Shown: piece after piece, positions 1 through 6,036 of the stretch
How the letters are laid out: every line of letters starts with the position of its first letter
How positions within the stretch are numbered: the first letter of the stretch is position 1
DNA from: an uncultured Oscillospiraceae bacterium
Lineage (GTDB): Bacteria; Bacillota; Clostridia; Oscillospirales; Acutalibacteraceae
DNA: 7,407 nucleotides
NCBI GenBank assembly: GCA_905203795.1
Contig: CAJKXG010000058.1
Span: 1-7,407 of the forward strand
Reading direction: 5' to 3'
Made by a program: the position numbers and the translations under genes
The notes under the pieces: generated by a model
Databases searched by the model: none
Told to the model about the DNA's origin: nothing
The model's input: only the letters and a program-made list of their open reading frames with translations

Positions 1-1171
1 CGTAGCGTTCATGGCTTGCCGCGTTGCCGTTGGGAGAAGTGGCAAGCTCGTAATGCATCACGGTTTGACCGCTTGCCGTATCTGTCTCCAGATACGAGCC
101 GAAGATCGACATGGTTTTGTCGGACAGGGTAAACAACTCGGTCAATTTGTCGGTAACGGGGTCGTACGCGCACAGCGCGGACGGCGTGTTGAAATACAGT
201 TTGCCGTTATAGGCTGACAAACCGCCGTAAAACCCCGGCCAATAACTGTTACCTCCCGCCGGCCAGTGAGAAGACAGCTCCCGCACGGCGACGGGCGTCG
301 AACCGGCCAAATCGCAGGCGTACAACGTCCGATCCGACTGCACGTAATACCATGTGCCGTCAATCGTGGCAAAGGGGGCATTGATAGCTGTCCAAACGGC
401 GTTGGTATCAAAACGCGTCGAGGAGCAGGTATAATCGCTGACCCAATCGTGATGTCCTGTGGCGCCTATAGCAGCATCACTGCACAAAAAGTTCGTATGT
501 CCTACGTGTCCGAACCGATCCGGCAGGGCGTCGCCCCAAGTAACATCAATATGATACCAATTGCCGTCCACCAACGCCAGTGTCCAGACATGATTCATGG
601 ATGCGCTGTGTGCCCAAGAGGTGGTCACGCCGACGGCATCCATCACCGCGCGAAACGTCAGCATGTATGCCTGACAAACACCTGTGCCGCCGGTCAGAAA
701 TGTATACGCATCGGCGACGGTCAGATCGGTGTCATAGGAAAAATGGGTGCCCAGATAATCGTGGACGAACAGTAGCTTTTGGACGTCGCTCCAGTCCGTA
801 TCCACCATGTCCACAATGGCTTGCAGCCGTTGTTGATAATCCGCCCGCGCGCTGTTCAGCTTGGCGCCGGTGATGGAATAGTTCGGCAGCAGACTGGTGA
901 TATACCCTTTTTCCTTGTTTTCATAAAATGTATAGGAAGGCTCGACAAAAAACAGGTCCGGCTTTTCAAACGTCAAGCGCTGAATCGTGTCTTTCACGCT
1001 GTCCGCACTGGCCCGAAAAGCAGACAAATCAATGCTGGCGTCGGTGTTCATAAAGCCCTGATAGATCGTGTCGTACAGTGTGGGTTTAGCCGCCGCTGCT
1101 TCCGCCGGCACCGCTGCGATGAGCAACAGCAAGGTCAGCAGCAGCACCACTGCGCGTCGCATTTTAACCAT
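1..1171 (-). CDS. Secreted transglutaminase-like domain protein (3' end outside window)
   Basis: The reading frame is open from ATG at 1171 through the left edge; 390 codons are visible and the C-terminus is missing. The start is supported by GGAGG at 1179-1183, seven bases upstream; a second in-frame ATG at 1162 is less well placed. Residues 1-26 form a signal peptide: Met-Val-Lys-Met-Arg-Arg, a Leu/Val-rich core, then an Ala-rich cleavage region. Residues about 130-215 match a bacterial transglutaminase-like core with all three triad positions: Cys166 in GVCQAYM, His194 in MNHVW and Asp209 in HIDVTWGD. The family covers extracellular proteases, peptide-crosslinking enzymes and cell-wall-associated proteins, so the substrate cannot be named. 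From about residue 265 on, motifs such as IDGTWYYVQSDRTLYACD and YNGKLYFNTP recall beta-propeller-like (DUF5050-type) repeats, perhaps a binding module. It has its own promoter and lies downstream of, but apart from, the SPFH operon. The family call is firm; the propeller call is tentative. Confidence 0.9.
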   Translation of the reverse strand, partial: MVKMRRAVVLLLTLLLLIAAVPAEAAAAKPTLYDTIYQGFMNTDASIDLSAFRASADSVKDTIQRLTFEKPDLFFVEPSYTFYENKEKGYITSLLPNYSITGAKLNSARADYQQRLQAIVDMVDTDWSDVQKLLFVHDYLGTHFSYDTDLTVADAYTFLTGGTGVCQAYMLTFRAVMDAVGVTTSWAHSASMNHVWTLALVDGNWYHIDVTWGDALPDRFGHVGHTNFLCSDAAIGATGHHDWVSDYTCSSTRFDTNAVWTAINAPFATIDGTWYYVQSDRTLYACDLAGSTPVAVRELSSHWPAGGNSYWPGFYGGLSAYNGKLYFNTPSALCAYDPVTDKLTELFTLSDKTMSIFGSYLETDTASGQTVMHYELATSPNGNAASHERY

Positions 1172-1206
1172 GTGAATTCCTCCGCTTCTGAATCAGCCGA
1201 AAAAAG

Positions 1207-1238
1207 GCGGTTTTTCTGTTTTCAGTATACAAAACCGC
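1207..1238. promoter_or_regulatory. Possible operator: inverted repeat around the -10 box
   Basis: GCGGTTTT at 1207-1214 and its exact reverse complement AAAACCGC at 1231-1238 are separated by 16 bases. They bracket the -10 element of the promoter at 1224-1252; the upstream arm lies in the -35/-10 spacer and the other arm in the early transcribed region. Because one arm is upstream of the predicted transcription start, the repeat cannot fold in the mRNA, which favours a DNA-binding site for a dimeric regulator. The regulator is unknown, and an 8-bp match could be chance. Confidence 0.4.
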
Positions 1239-1252
1239 GAGGCAATTGTCAA
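1224..1252 (-). promoter_or_regulatory. Sigma-A type promoter of the transglutaminase-like gene
   Basis: Read on the minus strand, TTGACA (1252-1247) and TATACT (1229-1224) are separated by exactly 17 bases. This is a consensus -35 box and a one-mismatch -10 box. Transcription would begin near 1217, giving a leader of about 45 nt before the ATG at 1171, with the GGAGG ribosome binding site inside it. The placement directly upstream of the only gene that starts here makes it convincing. Confidence 0.85.
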
Positions 1253-1401
1253 GGCAACCTTTGCCGATGTTTTGATGGAGCAAAAGGTTTGGGTATGCGG
1301 TTATAGGCGGTATTGTCCGCCTGCAGCGAATGAAAGGGTCTCAGCACGCAGAAACGGAACAGACGGCGGATGAATACATGCGGTTTCCCATTTGGAACAT
1401 A

Positions 1402-1448
1402 TGAAAACACGGTCTCACTCCCTTTGAAACTCGGAGCGAGACCGTGTT
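1402..1448 (-). terminator. Strong hairpin, likely terminator of the SPFH operon
   Basis: The arms at 1406-1421 and 1433-1448 pair over 16 positions around an 11-base loop. In minus-strand RNA every position pairs, one as a G-U wobble; in plus-strand RNA the same position is an A-C mismatch. The minus-strand stem ends in GUGUU followed by UUC, a short U run of four. That fits a rho-independent terminator about 200 nt beyond the last operon gene (stop at 1654). The U tract is weak and the distance is long, so a processing or 3'-stabilising hairpin, or part of a repeat element, is also possible. Confidence 0.55.
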
Positions 1449-1653
1449 CCCCGTTGCTGTTCTGCGACAAGGCGGTGCGTTCTTTATCCGTTTTCTTGGG
1501 GACAGTCCACATGTGTCCGCCGTTGCGGGTCAACGTCCGTTTTGTGTGACTTTCCGGTGTGTTTTTTCATCGGCTTGGCAAACGGCGGTGTTTGTGAAGT
1601 GTCCTATATGGCCGTTTGATATTGCCGCATACCGATAAAAGAGTTCATTCGAC

Positions 1654-2229
1654 TTACGCCCAAGGATTACTGCTTTCAGGCTGTCTGATGCCGCTCAAAA
1701 GGAATTGCTCCCACAAATACCATTTGCCGTCCTTCGCCTGACGCAGCTTCACCGGACGGGGATCGTCCGCGCCGCCGGAGGGGATGAACAGCTTGGCGAT
1801 GCCCTGTTCGTCGTAGGAATGGGGATCGGACTTTACTGTCACGGTATAGGGAGCGGCGGGCATATAGTCGTTGTTCGGCGTTGCTCCGTCAAAATAGGAA
1901 CGCGGCACATAATCCTTGTCGCGGAAGCGGTCGGCGATGAACTGCTTATCCATGCCGTTCATCGGTCTGGGGCCGCGCAGATAGTCGAGCATCTGATAGC
2001 AGAGTTCCTTATCTGTCGGATACAGGCACAGGGCAACCACCGTCAGCGCCGCCGTGTCAAAGGGCGTGGAGAGCGCCGCCTGGGGGAGCGTCTTGAACGC
2101 CTCCAGGCTTTCGGGCAGATCCGCGAAAACGATTTTTTCGGTTTTTGTGCCGATATTGGCTGCTGTTTGCTTGACAGCACCCGTCACGGCGGCCGTCGCT
2201 TGGCTTTTCAGTTTGTCAAAGAATGCCAT
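1654..2229 (-). CDS. DUF6935-like protein, last gene of the SPFH operon
   Basis: This 191-residue protein starts at ATG 2229, nine bases after GAGGAGG at 2239-2245, and ends with TAA at 1654. There is no signal peptide or membrane span. Residues 1-35 (MAFFDKLKSQATAAV onwards) form an Ala/Thr/Lys-rich stretch that can be drawn as an amphipathic helix, a possible membrane-surface contact. From about residue 36 the protein becomes a globular alpha/beta-looking domain with the motifs LYPTDKELCYQMLDYLRGP, FIADRFRDKDYVPRSYF and AKDGKWYLWEQFLLSGIR. The overall pattern resembles proteins labelled DUF6935 in Clostridia; that name is from memory and unverified. Activity is unknown. It follows the 138-residue gene by 25 nt and closes the operon, so a role with the SPFH/TPM proteins is inferred from context only. 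Confidence 0.85.
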   Translation of the reverse strand: MAFFDKLKSQATAAVTGAVKQTAANIGTKTEKIVFADLPESLEAFKTLPQAALSTPFDTAALTVVALCLYPTDKELCYQMLDYLRGPRPMNGMDKQFIADRFRDKDYVPRSYFDGATPNNDYMPAAPYTVTVKSDPHSYDEQGIAKLFIPSGGADDPRPVKLRQAKDGKWYLWEQFLLSGIRQPESSNPWA

Positions 2230-2254
2230 AGTAAAATTCCTCCTCTGTTATCGA

Positions 2255-2671
2255 TCAGTCTGCGCGTGCATAGCGCAAAAATTGCAGTTCGATCATATCA
2301 TCGACTTCCTGGAGTTCCACCCACGGAGAAATCTCTTCGCCCAATATTTCGCCTTCGTTCCCCGTGTTGTACCAATTTTTCCCGTCTTCGGTTTTCCATT
2401 CCTTGCTATCGAGCACCATCATGCCGTCGCGGATTTCATGGCCTTCCGCCATGATTTCTTCAATTTGCTCCTGCGTGAAATCCGCGGGTAGAATCATCAG
2501 GTTCTCCGCCGTACCGTTTTCGTGGAACATCATGACGGAGTTCCGGTACGTGGCGAGGTCGTCCTCATCCGTTCCCTGTGCTTCCAGTTCCTCCACTGTT
2601 TTCCACTCCATGCCGTTTTCCGGTGAGAAACGGAGCACCTGTTTCACTTTCCATTTGCCGATCGGATTCAT
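2255..2671 (-). CDS. Hypothetical small acidic protein
   Basis: This 138-residue protein starts at ATG 2671 behind AAAAGGAG at 2680-2687 (spacing eight) and stops at 2255. I do not recognise a named family. It has no signal peptide, no membrane span and no cysteine, so it is probably cytoplasmic. It is rich in Glu/Asp, Met and Trp. The N-terminal MNPIGKWKVKQVLRF has a G-x-W arrangement, and a second W/V-rich segment (KEWKTEDGKNWYNTG) lies near residues 90-103. Together they faintly recall small lipocalin-like beta-barrel proteins, but this is a guess. The middle (ADFTQEQIEEIMAEG, about residues 63-77) looks like a helix. It lies 62 nt after the TPM gene, across a small hairpin, and 25 nt before the DUF6935-like gene, so co-expression with both is likely. 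Confidence 0.8.
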   Translation of the reverse strand: MNPIGKWKVKQVLRFSPENGMEWKTVEELEAQGTDEDDLATYRNSVMMFHENGTAENLMILPADFTQEQIEEIMAEGHEIRDGMMVLDSKEWKTEDGKNWYNTGNEGEILGEEISPWVELQEVDDMIELQFLRYARAD

Positions 2672-2701
2672 ATTTGCATCTCCTTTTCACCATATTTTTT
2701 C

Positions 2702-2726
2702 AACGCTCTTACATTCCCTGAGCGTT
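2702..2726 (-). other. Intercistronic hairpin in the SPFH operon
   Basis: AACGCTC at 2702-2708 and GAGCGTT at 2720-2726 pair over seven bases around an 11-base loop. The hairpin sits about eight bases beyond the TPM stop codon, in the longest gap of the operon. On the minus strand it is followed by GAAAAAATATGG rather than a T run, so it is not a good terminator of operon transcription. It could stabilise or mark the 3' end of processed upstream mRNA, or lower expression of the two distal genes. Confidence 0.4.
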
Positions 2727-2733
2727 TATTTTC

Positions 2734-3543
2734 TCAGAACTTTCCGCCGCCGCCGCCGTGCGTGGTGCCGGAGGACGATGTGTGTGTGCTGGAGCCGCCG
2801 GAGCTGCTTGTCTCTTTCGGTTTGGCATGTCGGGCGACTTGGGTGTAGAGGAACAAATCGCGGCTCTCGGTCACGTTCATACTGTTGGCTTTGACATAGC
2901 TGTTTGCCGCCGATTGGAATCGCACCGTTTTCAGCTTGCCCTTCATGATATTCGTGGCGATCAACGCGATCACGAAACCGACGATCGCCGCGACAAACAG
3001 GTTCCATGCGATGTTGAACGGCTCTTTGGGCATATGCCCCACATCATACGGCTGCCCCGTCTTTGCCTGAGTGAAAAAGTCATCGCAAAGATCCGCATAG
3101 ATCGTAAACGCATCTGCGTATTCGCCGTCACTCAGATCAGACAAGAATTTTTCCGAGATATAGTCGATACCGGCATCCGTTATGGCGGTGATACCGTAAC
3201 CGGTGGTGGAGATCCACCAGTCGCGGTCTTCCATACTGATGAGGGGCAGCACACCGTCCCTTTTCTCTCCGAAGCCGTAGCCGTTGTCATCGTAGAAATC
3301 ATCGGCATAGTCCATGGGGGTCTGACCGTCCAGCGTATCTACCGTTACCACCACGATATCCGCCTGCTGTCTGACGCTGATCTCGTCCAGCTTTGCCAGC
3401 AAGGCGCTTTCCTCGCTGGCCGTCAGCAGGTCGGCGTCATCCACCACCCGCGGCCACGCACTTTCCGCGAGCGCGGGAATCGCCGCCGCCAAACAAAGGA
3501 GCAGTGCAAACAATAAGGGCAATAGTCTCTTTGTCATCTTCAT
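2734..3543 (-). CDS. TPM-domain membrane-anchored protein (YdjH-like)
   Basis: This is a 269-residue protein starting at ATG 3543. The frame stays open to 3588, but AAGGAGGT at 3551-3558 sits eight bases before 3543 and the following MKMTKRLLPLLFALL is a typical signal peptide, cleaved near Ala26 (ALA/ES). Residues 32-165 are a TPM domain, with VVDDADLLT at the start, then QQADIVVVTVDTL, GYGFGEKRDGVLPLIS and DRDWWISTTGYG. TPM domains are usually extracytoplasmic; phosphatase and other activities have been reported for some members, so no activity is assigned. Residues 180-200 are a transmembrane helix, and the remaining 70 residues end in a Ser/Thr/Gly/His-rich tail closing with HGGGGGKF, common in this group. 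Domain order matches B. subtilis YdjH. It lies 13 nt downstream of the zinc-ribbon/TM gene, with its ribosome binding site overlapping that gene's stop codon, so translation of the two is probably linked. Confidence 0.92.
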   Translation of the reverse strand: MKMTKRLLPLLFALLLCLAAAIPALAESAWPRVVDDADLLTASEESALLAKLDEISVRQQADIVVVTVDTLDGQTPMDYADDFYDDNGYGFGEKRDGVLPLISMEDRDWWISTTGYGITAITDAGIDYISEKFLSDLSDGEYADAFTIYADLCDDFFTQAKTGQPYDVGHMPKEPFNIAWNLFVAAIVGFVIALIATNIMKGKLKTVRFQSAANSYVKANSMNVTESRDLFLYTQVARHAKPKETSSSGGSSTHTSSSGTTHGGGGGKF

Positions 3544-3550
3544 TGTCCGC

Positions 3551-3558
3551 ACCTCCTT
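3551..3558 (-). promoter_or_regulatory. Ribosome binding site that fixes the TPM start
   Basis: On the minus strand AAGGAGGT lies eight bases before ATG 3543 and its first two bases are the last two of the upstream TAA at 3559-3557. It rules out the longer in-frame start at 3588, which would add 15 residues (MWLPICCGCC...) in front of the signal peptide and overlap the upstream gene. Confidence 0.85.
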
Positions 3559-4642
3559 ACAGCAGCCACAGCAGATAGGAAGCCACAAAAATAGCAGCGC
3601 CTATAATGCCGGTTAAGCCGAACAGCCATTTGTTGTAGGCGGATTTGTCAAGCGGCAAGTCGCCCACCAGTTTTCCGGTCTGACCGTTCATGGCAAAGGT
3701 GTACTTTTTGCCTTTCCACGTGGTATTCAAAAGCCACACGGGATACAGCGCGTATTTTGACTGCCCGTTCTGCAAGCGGATACTGGTCGCCTCCGGTGTG
3801 ACAGCGGTATACCCCTGTACCGTTGCGGAAAAAGCGTCCGCCGTACTTTGCTTGATCCGATCATTGGCGCGGCCGATGCTCTGTTCGGCGTCTACATCGT
3901 ACTTATCCGCCAGATAGCCGGCGAGATAGGCCGTCTGAAAATCCACTGCTTCGGAAAAGTCAAAAGGCTCAAGAGATTCCATCAGATCATCCGGCATTTT
4001 GGTGGAGCCGTCCACCGGAACATGCTCGAAGCCGATGCTGCCGCCGCGGGTGACGGCGAAATAGCTGGTTTCCGTATAGTTGTACTCGCTGTCGCTCCAA
4101 GCGCGCACGCGGGTCGCTTTGTAGCGAATGCTGGCGTCCGCGTCGGCGTCAAAGATCCAGAACGGCACATACACGCCCTTGACCTCGTCGATGTGGTTCT
4201 GGTCCTGAAACACCTTGGGAAGCAGTTTCTTGCCGCCGTAATGCTTATTCAGCGCCGCCTTCGCCGCTTTTTTATCCAGCTTGAACGGAATCACATAGTC
4301 CGGCTTTAAGGCGCCCGAAAACTGTCCCATCATGACCACGGGATTGCCGCAGAACGGGCAGGAGGTCGCCGCCGTATTCTCGTCGCCGACAATCTCACCG
4401 CCGCAGGACTTACAGACATAGGAGCGCAATCCCTCTGTCTCGCTCTCCTGCCATTCAGCGCCGGCGGCGTTTTCCCAACGCATATCCTCTTCCGGCTCGT
4501 TTTTCAGTTCGCTGTCATAGCTTTTGAGCGTTTCCATCTCAAATTCCGTATCGCAGTACGGACATTTCATTTTTTGGATCGTGCTGTCAAAGGCGATAGC
4601 GCCGCCGCAGCACGGGCACTTATATTCCTGCAATACTGCCAT
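3557..4642 (-). CDS. TFIIB-type double zinc-ribbon protein with C-terminal membrane anchor (YdjG-like)
   Basis: This 361-residue protein starts at ATG 4642, eight bases after AAAAGGAG (4651-4658). Zinc ribbon 1 uses Cys9/Cys12 (KCPCCGG) and Cys27/Cys30 (KCPYCDTEF); ribbon 2 uses Cys77/Cys80 (CKSCGGE) and Cys95/Cys98 (SCPFCGN). An acidic linker of about 45 residues separates them. Residues 110-335 form a large domain with no catalytic motif I recognise, with motifs such as VYVPFWIFDADA, YALYPVWLLNTTW and FAMNGQTGKLVGDLP. Residues 341-361 are a single hydrophobic helix at the very C-terminus, giving a tail-anchored protein with the ribbons in the cytoplasm. The layout matches B. subtilis YdjG, reported to work with the TPM protein YdjH as membrane anchor for the SPFH protein YdjI. 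The ribbons are more likely protein-contact modules than DNA-binding ones. Genome annotations sometimes call such proteins helicase or RNA polymerase subunits; nothing here supports that. Confidence 0.9.
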   Translation of the reverse strand: MAVLQEYKCPCCGGAIAFDSTIQKMKCPYCDTEFEMETLKSYDSELKNEPEEDMRWENAAGAEWQESETEGLRSYVCKSCGGEIVGDENTAATSCPFCGNPVVMMGQFSGALKPDYVIPFKLDKKAAKAALNKHYGGKKLLPKVFQDQNHIDEVKGVYVPFWIFDADADASIRYKATRVRAWSDSEYNYTETSYFAVTRGGSIGFEHVPVDGSTKMPDDLMESLEPFDFSEAVDFQTAYLAGYLADKYDVDAEQSIGRANDRIKQSTADAFSATVQGYTAVTPEATSIRLQNGQSKYALYPVWLLNTTWKGKKYTFAMNGQTGKLVGDLPLDKSAYNKWLFGLTGIIGAAIFVASYLLWLL

Positions 4643-4665
4643 TCGATCATCTCCTTTTGCGTATG

Positions 4666-5154
4666 TTACGTTTCAGCCAGACGGTAAAAGAATTCTTCCA
4701 GTTCCTTTTGACGGTCGCAGGTCACATGTTGGTTTCCGTCCGAAAAGGTCAGGCAAAAGCTGTATGTCGTCTCATCCATGACCTCAAAGAGGGGATTTCT
4801 TGGTTTTTTATAATTCTCCGCATAGGCAATACTGCCGTTGCGCTCCAGAATTTCAAACAGCGTATCCATGTCTTTGCCGCTGACTTCGCGGTTTTCAAAC
4901 ACGGTTTCATCCGCATGATCGTGCGTAAAACACGCCGCATCAAACAGCCATTTGTCCTGCTCCCGGTGCACCCAAAAGAAGTAGCCAAAGGAGTGGTCCA
5001 TGTGCGAGCAGGCTATGGAAACCGCGCTGATTTCCGACAGTTGATGCTGCGCAGGCTTCGGTGCTTTGCCGCAGCCGAACAACCCCGCCAAAACCGCAAG
5101 CAGCCCCATGACCGCCACCGCCTTTCTGAAAATCTTACCGCATGTCATTCCCAT
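4666..5154 (-). CDS. Putative lipoprotein, hypothetical
   Basis: From ATG 5154 the protein has 162 residues. TTG 5157 and ATG 5148 are in-frame alternatives and none has a clear ribosome binding site. The start lies inside the end of the upstream DUF4428-type gene (stop at 5135), so translation probably depends on ribosomes finishing that gene. The N-terminus has basic residues (GKIFRKAV), a hydrophobic core and LAGLFGC, a plausible lipobox with the modified cysteine at residue 28; Phe just before Gly is less usual. After cleavage the protein would be lipid-anchored outside the cell. The mature part has no family I recognise; it is rich in aromatic residues and His/Asp (SHMDHSFGYFFWVHREQDKW, then CFTHDHADET) and holds several cysteines. 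The gene sits between two zinc-ribbon genes and precedes the YdjG-like gene by 23 nt. Confidence 0.8.
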   Translation of the reverse strand: MGMTCGKIFRKAVAVMGLLAVLAGLFGCGKAPKPAQHQLSEISAVSIACSHMDHSFGYFFWVHREQDKWLFDAACFTHDHADETVFENREVSGKDMDTLFEILERNGSIAYAENYKKPRNPLFEVMDETTYSFCLTFSDGNQHVTCDRQKELEEFFYRLAET

Positions 5155-6013
5155 CAAAAGGATCGCCGCACTGCGGGCAGAATTTCGGCGGCTGCTGACC
5201 GGGATCCGGCGTCCAGCCGCATTTATCGCACCGGAACGTGCGCTGCGGTTGCGGTCGTTTTGTGCCGCAGTTTTGGCAGAAAGCGCCGCTGTTTTGCGCC
5301 CCGCAGGAAGGGCAGAACCATGCGCCGGACGCCGTGCCTGCCGCAGTGCCGACAGCCCCTACAGTGCCTACAGCGCCGACAGAGGGTGCAGACGGTCCGT
5401 CATTTGCCTGCGGAGCGGCGGTTTTCCCCAGCAGCGCATTGCTCAGTTCATACATCTGACGCTCATAGTCCCGATACAGTTCGGTGTACTTGCTGTCCGG
5501 ACGGTTGCCGTCCGACAATTCCAGCTCGATCTCATTGAACCAGGGAGAATCGACCAGAATCTGCACGACAAACTCATAGCTGTATTCATACCGAGGCGGG
5601 TTGTAGCTCTCGCTTTTTCCGTCCTCGGTTTCCCGATAGATCTCGTCCTTGTTTTCTTTGATATCCGTGTGGCAGGCCGTCACCTGAGACAGCGAAATGA
5701 GGTCCGGATTGGCGTCCCGCCAGTTGGATCTGCTCGTGACAATAAAGGTACCCGCCGCCTCATCGAGGTATACTTTTTTGCTTTCGCCAAATGTCTTGGA
5801 CGGGCGGAAAGAGGACAGCTTTTGCTTATTTTCCTCCCGATAGGCAAGCTGCTGCTTGATTTCCTCTACGGTAGCGCTCTTTCTGCCGCTGAAAAACGGG
5901 GAGAGCTTTGCCGCACAGTCCTTGCAAAGATTGCCGTCCTCTAATTTTCGGTTTCCCAAAAGCCCAATCTTTTCTCCGCATACGTCACAGTATTTTTTAT
6001 CAAACAATCCCAT
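5135..6013 (-). CDS. DUF4428-type treble-clef protein with C-terminal zinc ribbons
   Basis: The frame is open from 6028 (a TTG), but ATG 6013 is chosen because GGAGG at 6022-6026 sits eight bases upstream; this gives 292 residues. Residues 1-45 (MGLFDKKYCDVCGEKIGLL) form a DUF4428-like zinc module with Cys9, Cys12, Cys30 and Cys33. Residues 70-195 form a domain with VYLDEAAGTFIVTSRS, SYEFVVQILVDSPWFNEIEL and a C-terminal helix, similar to the region after DUF4428 in other Clostridia proteins. A low-complexity Val/Gly/Ala/Thr linker (about 205-230) leads to a CxxC/CxxC ribbon (Cys234, 237, 246, 249), then a rubredoxin-like ribbon (Cys262, 265, 279, 282). No signal peptide or membrane span is seen. 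It follows the SPFH gene by 23 nt, and its last ribbon nearly copies that of the SPFH protein, suggesting both contact the same partner or each other. Confidence 0.88.
   Translation of the reverse strand: MGLFDKKYCDVCGEKIGLLGNRKLEDGNLCKDCAAKLSPFFSGRKSATVEEIKQQLAYREENKQKLSSFRPSKTFGESKKVYLDEAAGTFIVTSRSNWRDANPDLISLSQVTACHTDIKENKDEIYRETEDGKSESYNPPRYEYSYEFVVQILVDSPWFNEIELELSDGNRPDSKYTELYRDYERQMYELSNALLGKTAAPQANDGPSAPSVGAVGTVGAVGTAAGTASGAWFCPSCGAQNSGAFCQNCGTKRPQPQRTFRCDKCGWTPDPGQQPPKFCPQCGDPFDGNDMR
5165..5236 (-). repeat. Zinc-ribbon module shared with the upstream SPFH gene
   Basis: This segment encodes the terminal ribbon of the DUF4428-type protein and corresponds, without gaps, to 6067-6138 at the end of the SPFH gene. 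Over the 31 residues from the aromatic-Arg-Cys start to the Asp after DPFD, 22 are identical. Both copies lie within about 15 residues of their C-terminus. At DNA level they share blocks such as CCAGCCGCATTTATCGCA (plus strand). Confidence 0.8.
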
Positions 6014-6021
6014 GCTCTGTT

Positions 6022-6026
6022 CCTCC
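6022..6026 (-). promoter_or_regulatory. Ribosome binding site that fixes the DUF4428-type start
   Basis: GGAGG on the minus strand lies eight bases before ATG 6013. It is placed inside the longer reading frame, so the upstream TTG at 6028 is unlikely to be used. It follows the SPFH stop codon (6037-6039) by about 10 bases. Confidence 0.8.
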
Positions 6027-6036
6027 AATCCTTTTC

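Larger units (their letters stand above)
1172..1653. other. Intergenic region without a convincing gene
   Basis: This stretch of about 480 bases separates the operon from the transglutaminase-like gene. It holds the promoter and inverted repeat near 1207-1252, the strong hairpin at 1406-1448, and two weaker inverted repeats: GGACA/TGTCC at 1500-1518 around an ACATGT core, and CAAACGGC/GCCGTTTG at 1579-1618 with a 24-base loop. Open frames on both strands (minus 1533-1249, plus 1444-1638) lack a ribosome binding site, and the minus-strand one runs through the hairpin and most of the promoter, so neither is called a gene. The density of inverted repeats could mean a dispersed intergenic repeat element, but no target-site duplication or terminal repeats were seen. 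Confidence 0.6.

Noticed and set aside
1249..1533. 94-residue open frame on the minus strand
   Set aside because: It begins at TTG without a ribosome binding site, runs through the 1406-1448 hairpin and covers the -35 box of the promoter. No recognisable domain is present.
1579..1618. CAAACGGC/GCCGTTTG inverted repeat as an operon terminator
   Set aside because: It has a 24-base loop and no T run on the minus strand; the hairpin at 1406-1448 is a much better candidate.
1444..1638. 64-residue open frame on the plus strand
   Set aside because: It starts inside the hairpin, has no ribosome binding site and is antisense to the operon's 3' region.
1705..2491. Two long plus-strand frames (1705-2454 and 2054-2491)
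   Set aside because: They are antisense to the DUF6935-like and 138-residue genes, have no ribosome binding sites, and their Arg/Leu/Val-rich composition is typical of antisense reading of coding DNA.
2758..3516. 252-residue plus-strand frame
   Set aside because: It is the antisense of the TPM gene, which has a signal peptide, clear domain motifs and a good ribosome binding site.
4657..5944. Plus-strand frames of about 290 residues (4657-5538, 5066-5944)
   Set aside because: They are antisense to two supported genes and Arg/Ala/Pro-rich without domain features or proper start signals.
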